Below are positions 38,355 through 50,945 of a stretch of 64,000 bases of DNA, in pieces. Made by a program: the position numbers and the translations under genes. Location: assembly GCA_037176705.1 (NCBI GenBank), contig CM073891.1:49726571-49790570 (forward strand), in the 5' to 3' direction. The notes beneath the pieces are model-generated. The model had not been told where the DNA came from. It ran no database searches and was given only the letters and a program-made list of their open reading frames with translations. The DNA is from Molossus alvarezi. Taxonomy: Eukaryota; Chordata; Mammalia; Chiroptera; Molossidae. Numbering within the stretch: position 1 is the first letter of the stretch; each line of letters begins with the position of its first letter.

Positions 38355-39060
38355 AAAATAACAGAATCCAAATACCCAGAATTCAGTGGTGGGCAACTTT
38401 GAACTCATCCCCACGTGCCCCCCACCGGCCCCAGAGCTCTTATTCCTTAATACTATGCTCCACTGTTTTAGGTTCTTGACTATGTTTTGTATGTTTTGAC
38501 TTTTTAAATCAAGGAACTACATTCGTGTCATTTAAGATTGAAATAAAAACATATTTTCAAGGATCTTAATGTTTAATGGCATTCATGTCATTAATAATCT
38601 CTAATATTTAAAATAATTTACATGTGCTATGCATACTTATATAATTTGTGGAAAATATATTTATTTTCTATAACAGACATACCAGAGGAAAGAAGTTCCT
38701 TATGTGTTTAACTCAGCACATACTGAAATTAATGGGATAATCTCAATAAAATATGGCTGACCTCAACTACACAGGCATCATCCTAGGTTCTGTTCATCTA
38801 AATTATTGCCAGTCAAGTTACTTTTATCTCTCAATGAAGACAAAAACTCAATAAAATTTGTATTACCTTACTTTATAATGAATAATGAAACTTGCCATGT
38901 TCTCTTAATTTTTCATTACAAGTAATCTAAAGCCTAGACTCATAGCATTTTTAAAGCGGAAAAGAACCATCTGTTTTGCTTTCCCCATGCAACATCATCT
39001 CTTTTCTCATTCTCTTAATTCAAACTCTACTCACAAGATGTGTTTGTTTTTTTTTTACAA

Positions 39061-39245
39061 ACCTCAGAGGGAAGTGGGGAGCGGTGAAGGGAAGAGATAA
39101 ACCCAAGAATTTATATGCATATGGGCACAGACAACAGTATGGGGAAGGCAGGAGGGGGCCAGGGTGGAGAGGAGGGGCTCAATGGAGAAAAAATGGGGGG
39201 ACGTCTGTAATAGATTCAACAATGAAGATAAATTAAAATACAAAA
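39061..39245 (+). repeat. HAL1-type 3' UTR fragment
   Basis: ACCTCAGAGGGAAGTGGGG, CAAGAATTTATATGCATATG, GGCACAGACAACAGTATGGG, then ACGTCTGTAATAGATTC and AACAATGAAGATAAATTAAAA. The last two segments match the HAL1 3' end at 52.0 kb (ATCTGTAATACATTC, AACAATAAAGATTC) better than the L1 3' end at 61.2 kb. It is a 5'-truncated copy with no ORF left. Confidence 0.7.
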
Positions 39246-39396
39246 AATGTAGTTTTAAATTCATTCTGCCAGATAGATCACTCCAAAGTATTCCTCTCCT
39301 ATCAGGTCTGATTCCTCTATGTTCTTCATTGCAATTTTCCATCTAAATTGGTTTATTAAAATTCTTGACCTGCTTCCTGTATTTGTTATAAAAATT

Positions 39397-39427
39397 GTTA
39401 TTATTATCATTATTATTATTATTATCA
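39397..39427. repeat. (TTA)n simple repeat
   Basis: Interrupted TTA units with two TCA variants. Confidence 0.85.
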
Positions 39428-41471
39428 TGCTTTCTCTTAAGGTGATATTCTATTTGAGTCAAATGTGAAGTATTTCTTTTCCATTTTTCAATAATTTGAA
39501 AACACATGTCTTTGAGAAGCCTTTCTAGGAATAGATTTTGAGGAACTGCCAACTTCAGTCACCATTTTAACAGAAATTCTTACTTCTCAAATAATGCAAA
39601 TCATCCGATTTACTAAATTTTTATATTTTCTTAAAAGTATTTATATTACTCCTTCTCTATGTATTTCTTTACCTTGAAACGTAGGCCAAATTTTCCAGAT
39701 TTAAGGTTATGGGCATTAAATGGAGGCAAGTTTGGAAAAACTGGTGCCTCTAGTATTCTGTCCAGTGTGTCATCAGAAACCAGCTACACCGAGAAGTTCA
39801 AACGTTCATCTCACAACAGATTTGCCATAATATCTGCAGGCTCAGATTGTGCCTCAGGTGTGTCTTAAATAGGAAGTTATTATAAGACAGTAAGAATGAG
39901 GTTTTTTTTAAATTGATAAATTTTATTAAACTTATAACAATATACAAAAATGATATTAACAGGGATCTGTATCCTAGTATCTTTGAGAATCGTCACCCCC
40001 CTCTGATTTTTGGCAATGGATGCTTCTACTTTTCATCTTGACCATTTAAAAATATATTACAAACTTCTTATGAATTTATATAATTTTAAGCTAACTTTTA
40101 CTTTAAAGTCATTTAATTTTTAATATAACCACTAAATGGCATCTATGATGTATATTTTATCATTTAAAAATAAAACATAAGAGATTGCCTAATTCATTAA
40201 TTTTATAAATGAAAATCAGGTCACAGGATATTAAAGACTATGTCTGTGTCCCTGGCTAATCCAGAATTCAAGGATCTCTTTTCTGAAGTCAGTACCAGTG
40301 GAGAAAGATTACATTTGCAATAACTTTAAAATAGGTTTTTTTTTAATTTTCTATAAGCTACAAAGTTATTCTTCCTATTTATATCAACTGTGTCTAAGGA
40401 GCCACAGAATATTCTGAGTACTCCCTGATGGATTAACACAGCCAAAGCCTCGCCCTCCCTCGCGTGATAGCCTTTGAATTGTCTCTGTCCCCTAATTGTC
40501 TCAGTGCGTTTTGTTGTTCTTTTCCTGAATGACGTGGTGAGTCCCCTCACCATGGTAATAGGTGTCTTCTGAATTAAGTCCTTTTTAAAAATTAATTATC
40601 TGTTTGAAATCTGAACATAACTTTTTGGAAGTATTAAATGGGACTTTCACATTCCATGAAACTAAACAAACTTCTTCAAGTTAGTGTGTTATCTCTACCA
40701 GGAGTATTTCATTTAGAGAGTAACATTGAACTGCAGTTTGGATAAATGTCTCTTCTTGAAAAGATTTTACATGAGCAGACTGAGAAATAATTTGGGCTAG
40801 AAAACCTTTTTCTTTGCCCTCAAAATTTAAGAAATATTGATTGGCTAATTGTTGTATTATATTTCTTTTACCTAATATGGGTCAGGCAGAAGAATTAATT
40901 GTGATATTGTTGATAAACGTGTTTATTTCCTATAAACACTTCATCTACCTTAAATAAAGGGGGAAAAAATAAAGGCTCCAAATGATTTAGACCATACGCC
41001 AGAGAGATATTGTTGAGATTAGTGCCAGGGATCATTTTCAATTCATTCCTTCCTGTGTGTTGTATTACCCCAGAATGTTGTCCATACCATCTCATTATGT
41101 ATCACATCAAATTTGAGGAGTAAGGAAATAAAAATAATATTACCAGAAGAATAATATTACCAATATTCATTCCTTTGTTGAAAAGTATAAAGCATGTTGT
41201 ATTAATTTATACTATATAGATTAGAATTTCAAATTATTTTACCTGCCCTTAATATTTAATTAATTGTTTCTATACATAATATTTGCAAGCAACAGTGAAG
41301 AAATCTAGGGAACATAATCTAAGGGTTATCAGTGAACTATCTCAAATTTAAATTTTTTTGTAAATTAATTTGACCATTATTTTTATCATTTTTCATGCCA
41401 ACTAATTTGTGAGGCCTATAAGAATAGCTGAAAATGTAAATAATCAGTTAATGAGATCCCTTAAATTTTAA
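39428..41471. other. Non-coding DNA, mostly unique
   Basis: No recognisable gene; one weak MIR at 40140. Confidence 0.5.
40140..40275 (-). repeat. Possible MIR remnant
   Basis: TTTATAAATGAAAATCAGGTCACAG and CTGGCTAATCCAGAATTCAAG echo the reverse MIR core; weak. Confidence 0.35.
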
Positions 41472-41580
41472 TATGCAGGAGGCAGCCAATCGATGTTCTC
41501 TCTCATCAATGTTTTTATTTCTCTCTCCCTCTCCCTTCCTCTCTCTCTAAAATCAATAAAGAAAAAAATAAATAATAAAG
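41472..41580 (+). mobile_element. 5'-truncated Ves SINE
   Basis: Only the 3' half: ATGCAGGAGGCAGCCAATCG, ATGTTCTCTCTCATCAATG, CT-rich stretch, AAAATCAATAAAGAAAAAAAT. The tRNA head is missing, so it has no internal promoter. Confidence 0.9.
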
Positions 41581-44500
41581 TAGAACATTGACTATTTACA
41601 ACTTGGAATTTATACTGTCACGTTCTTTCAAGTTACAAAGGCAGGCAGTCTTATGTTATGAAATTTTAAACATCTTAAGTGTGATCCCGGTATTAATAGA
41701 GGATGATTTCCTTCTGGTAAGCTATTTAGTCTTTATTTGTTTCCACGCTGACATTACTGACATCTGACACTGTTCATTCTTTAGTTTAAAAGTGAAAAGC
41801 TTCTTAGGAAGAAAAGCCACTCTGTCCATTTTAATTTCCTAAAGAGTTTACTCCTTGGGGCAAAATAATCATGTGGAGCACCTGTGGTGCGAGCGCTAAG
41901 AAGCACCAAGCCAAACCCAGCCACAGCTGCGCTGTGATCGCAGAAGTGTGCCCAGTGCATAATGGCACATTAGGTAGGCATTGATCTCTGCCAGTTTATG
42001 AGGTCTCTTACAGAATTAGGCAGACTTTTTCACTGAAACCCGTGGAGCAGAAATTGCTACTTCTAAGCTAATCCATTTTCAAATTACCATCCAATTGTGA
42101 CTGATGACCTCGCTACAAATCCGCTTATCTACCTCCAACCACTCAACAAGCAAAGGAGAATCAACTGGCATTTCCCTGTATTTTCAACTCTTTACAAAAA
42201 ATTCGTCTTGCCATTCTGAGTCACCTTTTAGTGGCACTGCAGCTGTGGAGATAAGCATGATAAGTGTTCAATGCTGCCTGATTGTTGGTGCTTATTTGAA
42301 GGTAAGATGGGAAAGTCGAATTTGTGCTTAGTGTGATACAGGGTTTAACTAAAATTGGATTTTAAAATTCTGCTATAAATTATGGCTAATTTAATTAATT
42401 TATTTTAAATAATTTATTCAGACCCAAGTATACTGAATGCCTCGTCAAAAATGTATTATAACTACAATATGCAGCTATTACTCACTGAAAACCTTGGATC
42501 CAGTGTAATCACCTGAGAAGACAAAACTTAAAATATTTAAAAGAAAACTTGTTTTGGGAAAAGTGAAGTCAATGGTCAATTGTTTATTTACCTGAAGGCA
42601 GTGTAATGTAAAAACTATGTAGGAGGTATTAAACACTCAAATTAGAATCAAACAAAACCTATTTCTCATTTCTCCTCCAGAAACTTTATCACATCCCGTT
42701 AACAGCAGTGACTTTATGATCCTCAGTGTTTGGTAGTTGCAAGAGTGTGTCAATAAAGAATGTATAAAAGTGATACTGACTTGCATTCCCTTCTCTTAGA
42801 AAACTATAATTAGCTGTAACTTTCAAAGGCCTTTTGATGTATTTTAAAAGTCAATGTTCAGTGCATATTTTGTAGGTTTTCTATATTGTGAAAAAATCTT
42901 GGCTGGTCCTCTGAAGATTTTTTTGTGTGGACCAGCTAGTAGAAATCTAATTGGTAAATATAGTAATATATGTATGAGAAAATTCATTTACATATCTCTT
43001 GAAACCAACAATATACAAGTAGCAATTTGTAAACAGTTCTACCAAAACTGTGGAGTGTCTGTTTATGAAACATTAGACAAAGCAGTAGTTACAAACATCT
43101 CAGTCTTGGCAGGGTGATGGATGAGGCAGAGAAGTAATTATTTCCATGTCTATAATTAAAGCACATATTTTTTAATGTTTCCATCTCAAATGCAATCAAG
43201 ATGCAAACATCTGGCCCAGTCACTGCTGTGAAGCCTCATCTCAGCTGGTTTGCTTGTAGTGTCCTGGCAGTGGATTGACAGAATTACCTCTTCAGAATCA
43301 GGCTAACAGCACACTCCAGTTTCTTGAAATAATATCTAAGACGAGTTCGAGTTGCTTTCTCTTGTTGTCTTTTGATTTATGTAAATATAACATGGCTTCC
43401 TTCTGAACATTAATCAATAGTATTTCTTTTATTTGGTGCATGGACTAGGGCAAGTCATTTGTAAAGCGAGACGTAATACCTATTCCAACCTACCTACCAG
43501 TAGGTGGGATGAAAGATTCTAAATTAACTTACAGATGAAAAAATAAAAATATATATATTTTGGTTTAAAATATATTAATTTTATGAGTAATATTATCAAC
43601 TTGACTACCTACATGAATGGATGAGGAAAAGCCACTGGTCTATAAATTACAAAAAATTATCAAGTACATTCATCTCATTGCTTGCTGGAATAGCTATATT
43701 TTTGTTATAATTAATATTTTCAAACATAATCAAAATTTCTTCACCTCAACTAGTGAAAATATAACAAGCTACATAAAAGGAAAAATTAAAATTAAATTCC
43801 CTACAGTAAATGCTTTCCTCATGCCTCAGGTTTCTAGGGTCAATAGCAGCTTCTTCCACATCTTACTTCACATGATGAAAACATATTAGCATATATATCA
43901 TATAGATTGAGTTTTATGTTATCTATTTTTAAAAAGCACCACAATATAAGTGTTGTGTAGCAAATTGTGTTTTCCATGAAACATACATCAATAATGGGCC
44001 TCTAGTTGAATGCATAGATTTGATCCATGCTGTTAGTTTACATCCAATATTCAATAGTATAGATTGAAACCACATTACCTAACTTGCCCTCAGTGAACAT
44101 TTGAATACTCGTGGTGGCCAAGTATTTACTTTGTCATTCTCTGTTTGTCTTAGTTGTTTGTTAGTTGGTATTTTATTAATATACATTCATTTTTATTTGT
44201 AGACATTTCTTGATTAGTTTTCATAAATTCATGGACATTTGGATTCCCTACAGCAAAGAGTATGGATACTTCTGGGCACCCTGGATAACATGGACCAACT
44301 TTCATCTTTTTTATTTTTAACAAGCTGATGGAAGAAAAATGGCATCTGATTGCTGCTGTGGTAGGCAGTTCCCTACTAGTAAGCTTTAGCATCGTTTCAT
44401 ATGTTTACTGCATGTTATGGCGTGGCTTGCTGTAATTTCCTATTTATATGCTTTGGCAAGTTTTATATTAGCTTATTTGTCTATATTTATCTTCATAATT

Positions 44501-44867
44501 AAATAAATTAAATTCCTATGTTCTTCTTATGGGAGTTATATAAAGGCTAAGTAAAGACTGAGAAGTGGGCACTCTGCCATCTTAGCACTTAACATAGTTT
44601 ATTGGAAATTTTACTGTATTGCTCCCATAAGGACATTCTTTCAATTTTAAGACACTTGTTTTTAATTCTATTTTATCAATATTTTGCCATAATATTTATT
44701 ATACTCTACAAATACCAGAAATAAATGATAAGCTCCTAAACTGGTGAGAAAAGTATATCTTCAGTTAAACTACAGCATATTGAAGAAGGACTCACATCTT
44801 ATATTTATGCATCCAAACAGAAAGCTTTTGAGAAAATATTTCTGAATTAATTGATTACTCAATCCTT
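41581..44867. other. Repeat-poor unique DNA
   Basis: No interspersed repeat recognised over 3.3 kb. 41870-42340 and 43190-43360 are less AT-rich and could be conserved non-coding sequence; not testable here. Confidence 0.45.
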
Positions 44868-45125
44868 TTTTCTGGCTTTACTGAGATATAACTGACATAA
44901 AACATTATATAACTTTAAGAGGTACAACCTAATGATTTGACACATGCGTGTAGTATTATGAAATGATTACCACAATAAGGTTAGTTGACACATCCATCAC
45001 CCCACATAATTACCATTTGTGTGTCTCTGTGATGAGGACATTTAAGATCCATTTATTCAGTTAGCAACTTTCAAGGATATAATACACTCTTGTTAAGTGT
45101 AGTCAGCATGCTGAACATTAGAATA
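44868..45125 (+). repeat. Old L1 3' UTR fragment (L1MA/L1MB-like)
   Basis: CTTTACTGAGATATAACTGAC, AAGAGGTACAACCTAATG, CACCACATAATTACC and GTGTAGTCAGCATGCTGAAC follow the well-known 3' UTR of older eutherian L1 families. Confidence 0.8.
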
Positions 45126-45521
45126 AAGATTTTCTTCATTCACAAAATGTGACTGCTATCATTTATCTTTGCTTGAGGAAAACTCTTCAAATGAATACAT
45201 CTTTTAAGGCATGAGATAACTCAAATGGAGTCCCCATGTTTGTAGTAGAAAAAGTGTCTTTATAGCTTACAAAAATTTATTTTTATACCTACGCTTTCTG
45301 TTGACTATGTTTATTTGGGACAAATTTTGCCTTTCTCTCCTCATTTCTTTCATTCATACACCTAAAAGAATTGCACAGAATTACCTCTAAAATCTCTCCC
45401 TGCTCTGACTTTGCACTCTTTGGTAAAAACATTTCAACTGTAACCAAACCCATCTGTAATTATGCCCTCTGATAGATACTCAAGCCAAAATTTTAAATAA
45501 TTTTTTCCTACATATTGCACC

Positions 45522-45983
45522 ATGGTTTGGTTGCACTTAAATTTTAGTTATAATCAAGAATTTCATTATGATTTTGAAAATAAGTCAACCAACACACTGA
45601 GAATAATATTGGCAAAGTTTTTGATAATAGTAGCTATTATCATGGTTAAGTTTGATAACTTAAACATGTCTACCAATGCACAAGTCAAAGTTTCTTTCAT
45701 AGTTAATATTCTCATTTTAATAGAAACAATAAGATGCCATGAAAATAATGTATTTTTAAATGTATGCTCAACTAATCAAGCAATCAATATATTAATTGAG
45801 CAACATCTAGTTAATATAATAGTTAATATAAAGAGAATCACTTTATCCAACTTAACAGAAAATATAATTTATAGAAGCATTGAACAAGAAGCTATACATG
45901 TGACAAGTAATGCAAAATATGCGAACTTTTATTGTGAAAGTAATATTGGGTTGAGACATGCAGGTTTGTATAGAGTTGGCTAG
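45522..45983 (+). other. Unexplained 153-codon open frame in AT-rich DNA
   Basis: The longest open frame in the window outside the L1/HAL1 block, in sequence so AT-rich that stops should be frequent. The translation is rich in I, N, V and L, has no motif I recognise, and repeats GTTAATAT several times. A palindrome ATAATAG-TAG-CTATTAT lies inside (45624-45640). It may be chance or the relic of an unknown element; I do not call it a gene. Confidence 0.25.
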
Positions 45984-46088
45984 ATGAGTGGATGAGATTA
46001 AAATTATGTATTTGGGTAGACCAATCCATACAACTATTTTATGTAGTTTCTTAAGAATGGCCACCTCAACATGTGTACCCTCTTTTTT

Positions 46089-46290
46089 TTTTCTTTATTG
46101 ATTTTACAGAGAAAGGAAGTGAGAGGGAGAGAGAAACGGAAACATTGATGAGAGACATCAATTGGCCGCCTCTTGCATGTCCCCCACTGGGGATCAGCCC
46201 ACAAACTGGGCATGTGCCCTGACCAGGAATCAAACTGGTGACCTTTTGGTATATGGTCGATACTCAACCATTGAGCCACACCGGTCAGGC
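46089..46290 (-). mobile_element. Ves SINE (AATCAATAAA-tail type) with TSD
   Basis: Reverse orientation: TTTATTGATTTTACAGAG, GAGACATCAATTGGCCGC, head ending GAGCCACACCGGTCAGGC. The TSD TGTGTACCCTCTTTTTT / TGTGTGCCCTCTTTTTT sits at 46072-46088 and 46291-46307. Confidence 0.95.
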
Positions 46291-46307
46291 TGTGTGCCCT
46301 CTTTTTT

Positions 46308-48539
46308 ATTACGAATTTGGACAGCATACTCATCTATTACTTTAGAAATTGGATGGGATTCATGAATATGTTTTTTATATTATCTAGTAACAAAAAAGTG
46401 AACATTTCAATTCATTCGGTTTTACTGTTTCTTTACCAACTGAATCTAGTAGGACTGGTAGAGTGACAGTCTATATAGCAAGTTAAGTAGTCTCTTAACT
46501 TGTGCAGAGGGTCTTCTTGACCATTTGAGAAAGTTGGGGTTATTTGAATAATTATAGAACTTCAATTAATTTTTCTATTGATATAAACAAGTAAATACAA
46601 ATATCCTGAAAATCTTTTATAATTATACATGCTTTTATTTATTTGTTTTAATATCTCATACTGCTTTTGATAGCTTTTATCAATTTCTAAGAAGAATTTA
46701 ATATTGTGAGTAGAAAATGCAATAAGATATTGAGTGAAAAATTTTCCAAGTTTATTTTTTGACATATTCTCACTACAAATTTTCATTCCCCACTCCCCCA
46801 AAAGAATTGGAGTTTGGCAATACGACAGTGTATCTATAGCTTTAATACTACTTCAAGTTATGTCAGTTTTGTCATAATTATTCAGTAAGATGGTTTTCTA
46901 AATACTGTTTGATACTTTCTGAGATTTTAATTCATATTTGGGAAATCACTGCTTAAAATGCAGACTGCTATGAATTTTACTTAAACTCCAATGCTCTGCT
47001 GATTGAAAAATAATTTTATGGTTTGATCTAAGAATGTTTTAAACTTCACTAGAACAAAACAAAATTGCATTTACCAAAAAATCTCAAGAGAACTTGTGAG
47101 CACATATTTAGAATAAAGTGGGATAAAGTAATAAAAAACTTCATGGTCTAAGTCTCCATTTTTTAGTGTAGATTAAAGTAAATTGTTCCAAAAATTCCAC
47201 TCTAAATAACTAATCTACATGGATCTATGTACAAAAGTCTACAAATCCAACTATTGTTAACACCCTGCTTCTTTATGCTTCTTTTTTTCACCTATTGTTA
47301 TTTTCAGTTCTAAGTGTTCTTGGTTAACTTTCACTAAAGAAGAGTTGAGTGGGACAGTTTCCATAGCAACTGTCTCAGACCTCAGTCAAATCCCTAATGA
47401 CTAATAGTAGCACTTCTTGACTTAAGTTGTTTCAAAGTCCAGTTGTAGCCCAAAGGGATATAGTTTTGATGAAACCCAGATGAGCTGTAACTGTATTTCA
47501 ATCTATACTTCCACTAAAACTATAGTCAATTGTCTATGGTAATAAGAGAAGAGAAATAACATGAGTAATGAAATCTACAGATAATCTCAAATCATCATTT
47601 TAGCCAATAATTTCCAGTCCCTCCTCTATCAAACCTCTATTTAAAACTTCTTCACAAGAATTGGAATGAACAGATGTGAGTTTTCTTCTCTCTGTGGGAA
47701 AGGTATAAGTAATTTATAAAATGAATCTTAAAATATGGCCCCAGGGAAGAAAGACTGATTAATCATTTGGTCTAGATACCAATTTCTGAAAAACTCAGGA
47801 AATTTGTCTTCTGCTTATCAAACTTTTGGAAACACATTACCATCATCCATAATAATATTTAAAATAAATAAACCTACTTAAACAATATAACTTTATTTGT
47901 TAAAAATATAATATGAATTCCAATTAAATAGGCATGATTACACATATGAATTCATCTTTTTCCTTCATTAATTCCATCGAAGATATAATGAAAGAACTGA
48001 AACAAACAAATGAACAAACAGAAATGTATTCATTCACTAAGACCAAGAGAATGATAAAATGGTTACCACAATGTAGGGTTTCAAGGAATGTTGGAGATGA
48101 CAAATTTATGTAAACTTGTTTGACTTGCAAAAGGGAGTTAGAGGATTTCTCAGGACAAGCAAACCCACTCACCCTAAGGAAACTAGGAGACACTCAGCAC
48201 TAGATAGCATACCTTACCAGAAGAAAAGATTGGGAGGCTGACATTTGTACCTTCTTTTTCCCAAAATATCAGCAATCAGTAGGGATTTTTCCCTCTGCCA
48301 ACTATTGGCGATACTAATAGCACTGGAGAGAGTACATCATCACTTGGTGCTCCACTGTGAAAAGACTAATTTTCTTACTAGTAAATATTAAGTGCAGTCT
48401 AATGATTCACAAAGTACCCTCTAAACATTCCCACCCCAATCCAAATACATACAGTGCTTCCAAATGTGGTTTTATATCTCACTCATAAATCCAATGGACA
48501 GCCCAGAAGTACATGATGTGTGAGGGAAGCTGATCACAT
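46308..48539. other. AT-rich non-coding DNA
   Basis: No gene or repeat recognised. Confidence 0.55.
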
Positions 48540-49186
48540 TAATGAGAAATAAAAACCCCAAATCACCAACTAAAAGAACTTGGAGAAAACAAAACTAATG
48601 AAGGACATGAAAAAATGTCAAAATGATAGTGAACATTCCCTAGAAATAAGAAAATATATTTAATATATTAAAAATAAACAAGCAAATAAGACTATAAGAG
48701 AAACAGAGAACCAAAAAAATGCTCTTAGCAATTATAACTATAATAATTGAAGTAAGAACTTTAATATAAGGATTAGAAGACAAAGTCAAGAAAAATTGCT
48801 GCAAAGTAATTAGTAAGAAAATGAAATAGAAGAATAAAAGTAAAATAAATTAATGGATTAAGGAAACTAGTTAAGTACAATATTTTTGGGACCAAAGGAA
48901 TGAAAAGACAGAAAACTCAAGAAAGAAATATATATTTATTTATTTTATCTATCTAATCTACCCATCTATCTAATCTTGATATATATTTCATGTATATATT
49001 AATATATCTCACTTATATTTATCAAGAAAATTTTCTATAAATGAAGGACATGAATTTTCAGATTAAAAAGTCTGTTTGGTGCTTAATGCAATGTTAACCA
49101 AATAAGACATATCCTCAACAGCATATTATTACTACATTTAAAAACGTCAAAGATAAAATAAAATTTTTAAATATTTTTTTATTCTC
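48540..49186 (+). pseudogene. Old L1/HAL1-type ORF1 region relic
   Basis: Decayed but ordered: AGGATTAGAAGACAAAGTC, GGAATGAAAAGACAGAAAAC, AAGAAAATTTTCTATAAATG then GGACATGAATTTTCAGATTA (the RRM-to-linker part of old L1M ORF1), and CAAAGATAAAATAAAATTTTTAA at the end. A (TATC)n/TA-rich patch lies at 48930-49015. No open frame survives. Confidence 0.6.
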
Positions 49187-49408
49187 TTTTTTAAAAAAAT
49201 TGTTTTCTTTATTGATTTTAGAGAGAAAGGAAGGGAGAAGGAGGGAGAGATAGAAACATAGATGAGAGAGAACATCGACTGGCCCCCTCCTACATGCCCC
49301 CACTAGGGATCAGGGCCACAACCTGGCATGTGCCCTGACCGGGAATCAAACTGGCAACCTCTTGGTGCATGGGTCGATGCTCAACCACTGAGCCATACCA
49401 GCCAGGCA
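49187..49408 (-). mobile_element. Ves SINE (AATCAATAAA-tail type) inside an L1 relic
   Basis: Reverse orientation: TTTATTGATTTTAGAGAG, AACATCGACTGGCCCCC, head ending GAGCCATACCAGCCAGGC. An imperfect TSD ATATTTTTTTATTCTC / ATATTTTATTCTC lies at about 49171-49186 and 49411-49423. Confidence 0.94.
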
Positions 49409-49423
49409 AGATATTTTATTCTC

Positions 49424-49925
49424 AATGGGAAGGGATATATGTTACAAAGGAACAGAGATTTGAGTGCATTAAATGCTCAACTGCAGCATTAAACAGATGA
49501 CTTGAAAATGAATAAATGAAAATATTAGTCAAAACACTTGTAATGTTGACCTTAATGTCAGCTAAAATAGATATCAAAGCAAAAGCATTAGCAAAGATAA
49601 AAAAGAAACAGTACATAAAAGTGTCAATTCAGCAGGGAAACATACTAATCATAAATGTGTATAAACCTATAAAAGAATCACAAAATGTAACAAATCATAA
49701 TTGACAGAATTAAAGGAAGAACACTACAATTGCATAATCATAGCAAGAAATTTTATTAAGACGAGACAAAAATAAATCTGTAGACAAATAGTGGATCAAA
49801 GAACACTGTATAACACATATGTCGGCCTTAAACAAACTCTCAGTAAGTTTTAAATGATGGGTATCAAAGTATGACGCTTGACCATAATAAATTTAAAATA
49901 AGATGTCTAGGGAAATATCTCAGGA
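49424..49925 (+). pseudogene. Old L1 ORF2 relic, endonuclease part
   Basis: AATGTCAGCTAAAATAGATATC, GTCAATTCAGCAGGGAAAC, AATCATAAATGTGTATAAACC follow the endonuclease codons of ORF2 (compare 57.42-57.54 kb of the intact L1). Together with 48540-49186 it is probably one ancient element with an internal deletion, split by the SINE. Confidence 0.65.
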
Positions 49926-50138
49926 GGCTTTTTTTTTTTGAGGGTTGTGTCGGGGAGGAGTTACATGGGAAAACCAACAACCTGGAAGTACCAAAGGAAT
50001 TTTAAAACACAGCTTAGTCATTTTACACACTTTTATTGTAAGACTTAATTGATTTTAAGTGTAAATCTACAAAAATTAAGACAGTGTGTTACTGGCAAAA
50101 GGGTAGACACATAGTCCAATGGAAAAATTAAAAGTCTA

Positions 50139-50403
50139 GCCCCGGCCGGTTTGGCTCAGTAGTTAGAGTGTCAGCCCCAAGGACCAAAGGGTCATGGGTT
50201 CAATTACAGGTCAAGAGCACATACCTGGGTTGTGGGTTTGTTCCCTGGCCCTGGTCCAGGAATGTGCAGGAGGCAATCAGGTGATGTGTCTCCCTCACAT
50301 CGATGCTTCTATCTCTCTCTCCCTATCCTCCCCTCCCTTCAGTTCTCTCTCTTAAAAAAAAAGGAAAAAAATATCTTCGGATGAAGATTTAAAAAAAAGA
50401 AAA
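50139..50403 (+). mobile_element. Ves SINE (hairpin-tail type, diverged) with TSD
   Basis: GCCCCGGCCGGTTTGGCTCAG head, B box GGTTCAATTAC, AGGTGATGTGTCTCCC, CT-rich stretch, a changed hairpin ATCTTCGGATGAAGAT and an A-rich tail. The TSD GAAAAATTAAAAGTCTA / GAAAAATTAAGAGTCCA lies at 50122-50138 and 50404-50420 (15 of 17 match). Confidence 0.94.
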
Positions 50404-50503
50404 GAAAAATTAAGAGTCCAGAACAAGTCCATTGATGTTTGACCAAGTTCCTAAGTTAAGTCAACTGGGAAAGGTATGTCTTTATTTTTTAATCCTCACC
50501 TGA

Positions 50504-50536
<33 letters not shown>

Positions 50537-50547
50537 TATATATATAT

Positions 50548-50580
<33 letters not shown>
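50504..50580. repeat. (TG)n-(TA)n compound microsatellite within a SINE
   Basis: TG units pass into TATATG/TACACA and then pure TA; both strands therefore show artefact open frames. Confidence 0.95.
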
Positions 50581-50609
50581 AAATTTATCTTTAGGTGGAC
50601 AGGGAGGGA

Positions 50610-50610
<1 letters not shown>

Positions 50611-50650
<40 letters not shown>
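50611..50650. repeat. (GA)n microsatellite within a SINE
   Basis: About 19 GA units grown from the GA/CT-rich segment of the Ves body. Confidence 0.95.
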
Positions 50651-50653
<3 letters not shown>

Positions 50654-50945
50654 ACGATGTGACAGAGATACATCGCCTGGTTGCCTCCTGCAGGACCCTG
50701 AGCAGGAATGGGGACAGAACAACAGCCAAGATACATGGCCTTGACTGGAATAGAACTCTCGACTCTTTGGTCTGAGGGCCTACGGTTTGTATCTAGAACA
50801 ACTATACATTGGCAATTAAAAAAAAAATTAATCTAACACAACTCAAACTACATACTCAAAGAGATCATAATCTTTTAAAAATAAAAACAAGAAAATATGG
50901 AGAAATGAACTGCTGAGAAAACAAGGGTATAAATAAATCATTATG

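Larger units (their letters stand above)
50482..50785 (-). mobile_element. Ves SINE split by microsatellites, 5'-truncated
   Basis: Reverse orientation: TTTTTTAATCCTCACCTGAG tail, then a (TG)n-(TA)n tract (50504-50580) where the ACATTTTTCCAT segment should be, TTTATCTTTAGGTGGACAGG, an expanded (GA)n (50611-50650), GATACATCGCCTGGTTGCC, and the head up to GGTCTGAGGGCCTACGG. About 25 bp of the tRNA head are missing. Confidence 0.85.

Noticed and set aside
39061..39245. First read as a 3' end of L1
   Set aside because: Its last 60 bp agree with the HAL1 tail at 52.0 kb more than with the intact L1, so it is listed as HAL1-type.
50476..50775. Frames of (CV)n, (IY)n and (RE)n
   Set aside because: Translations of TG, TA and GA tracts inside a SINE.
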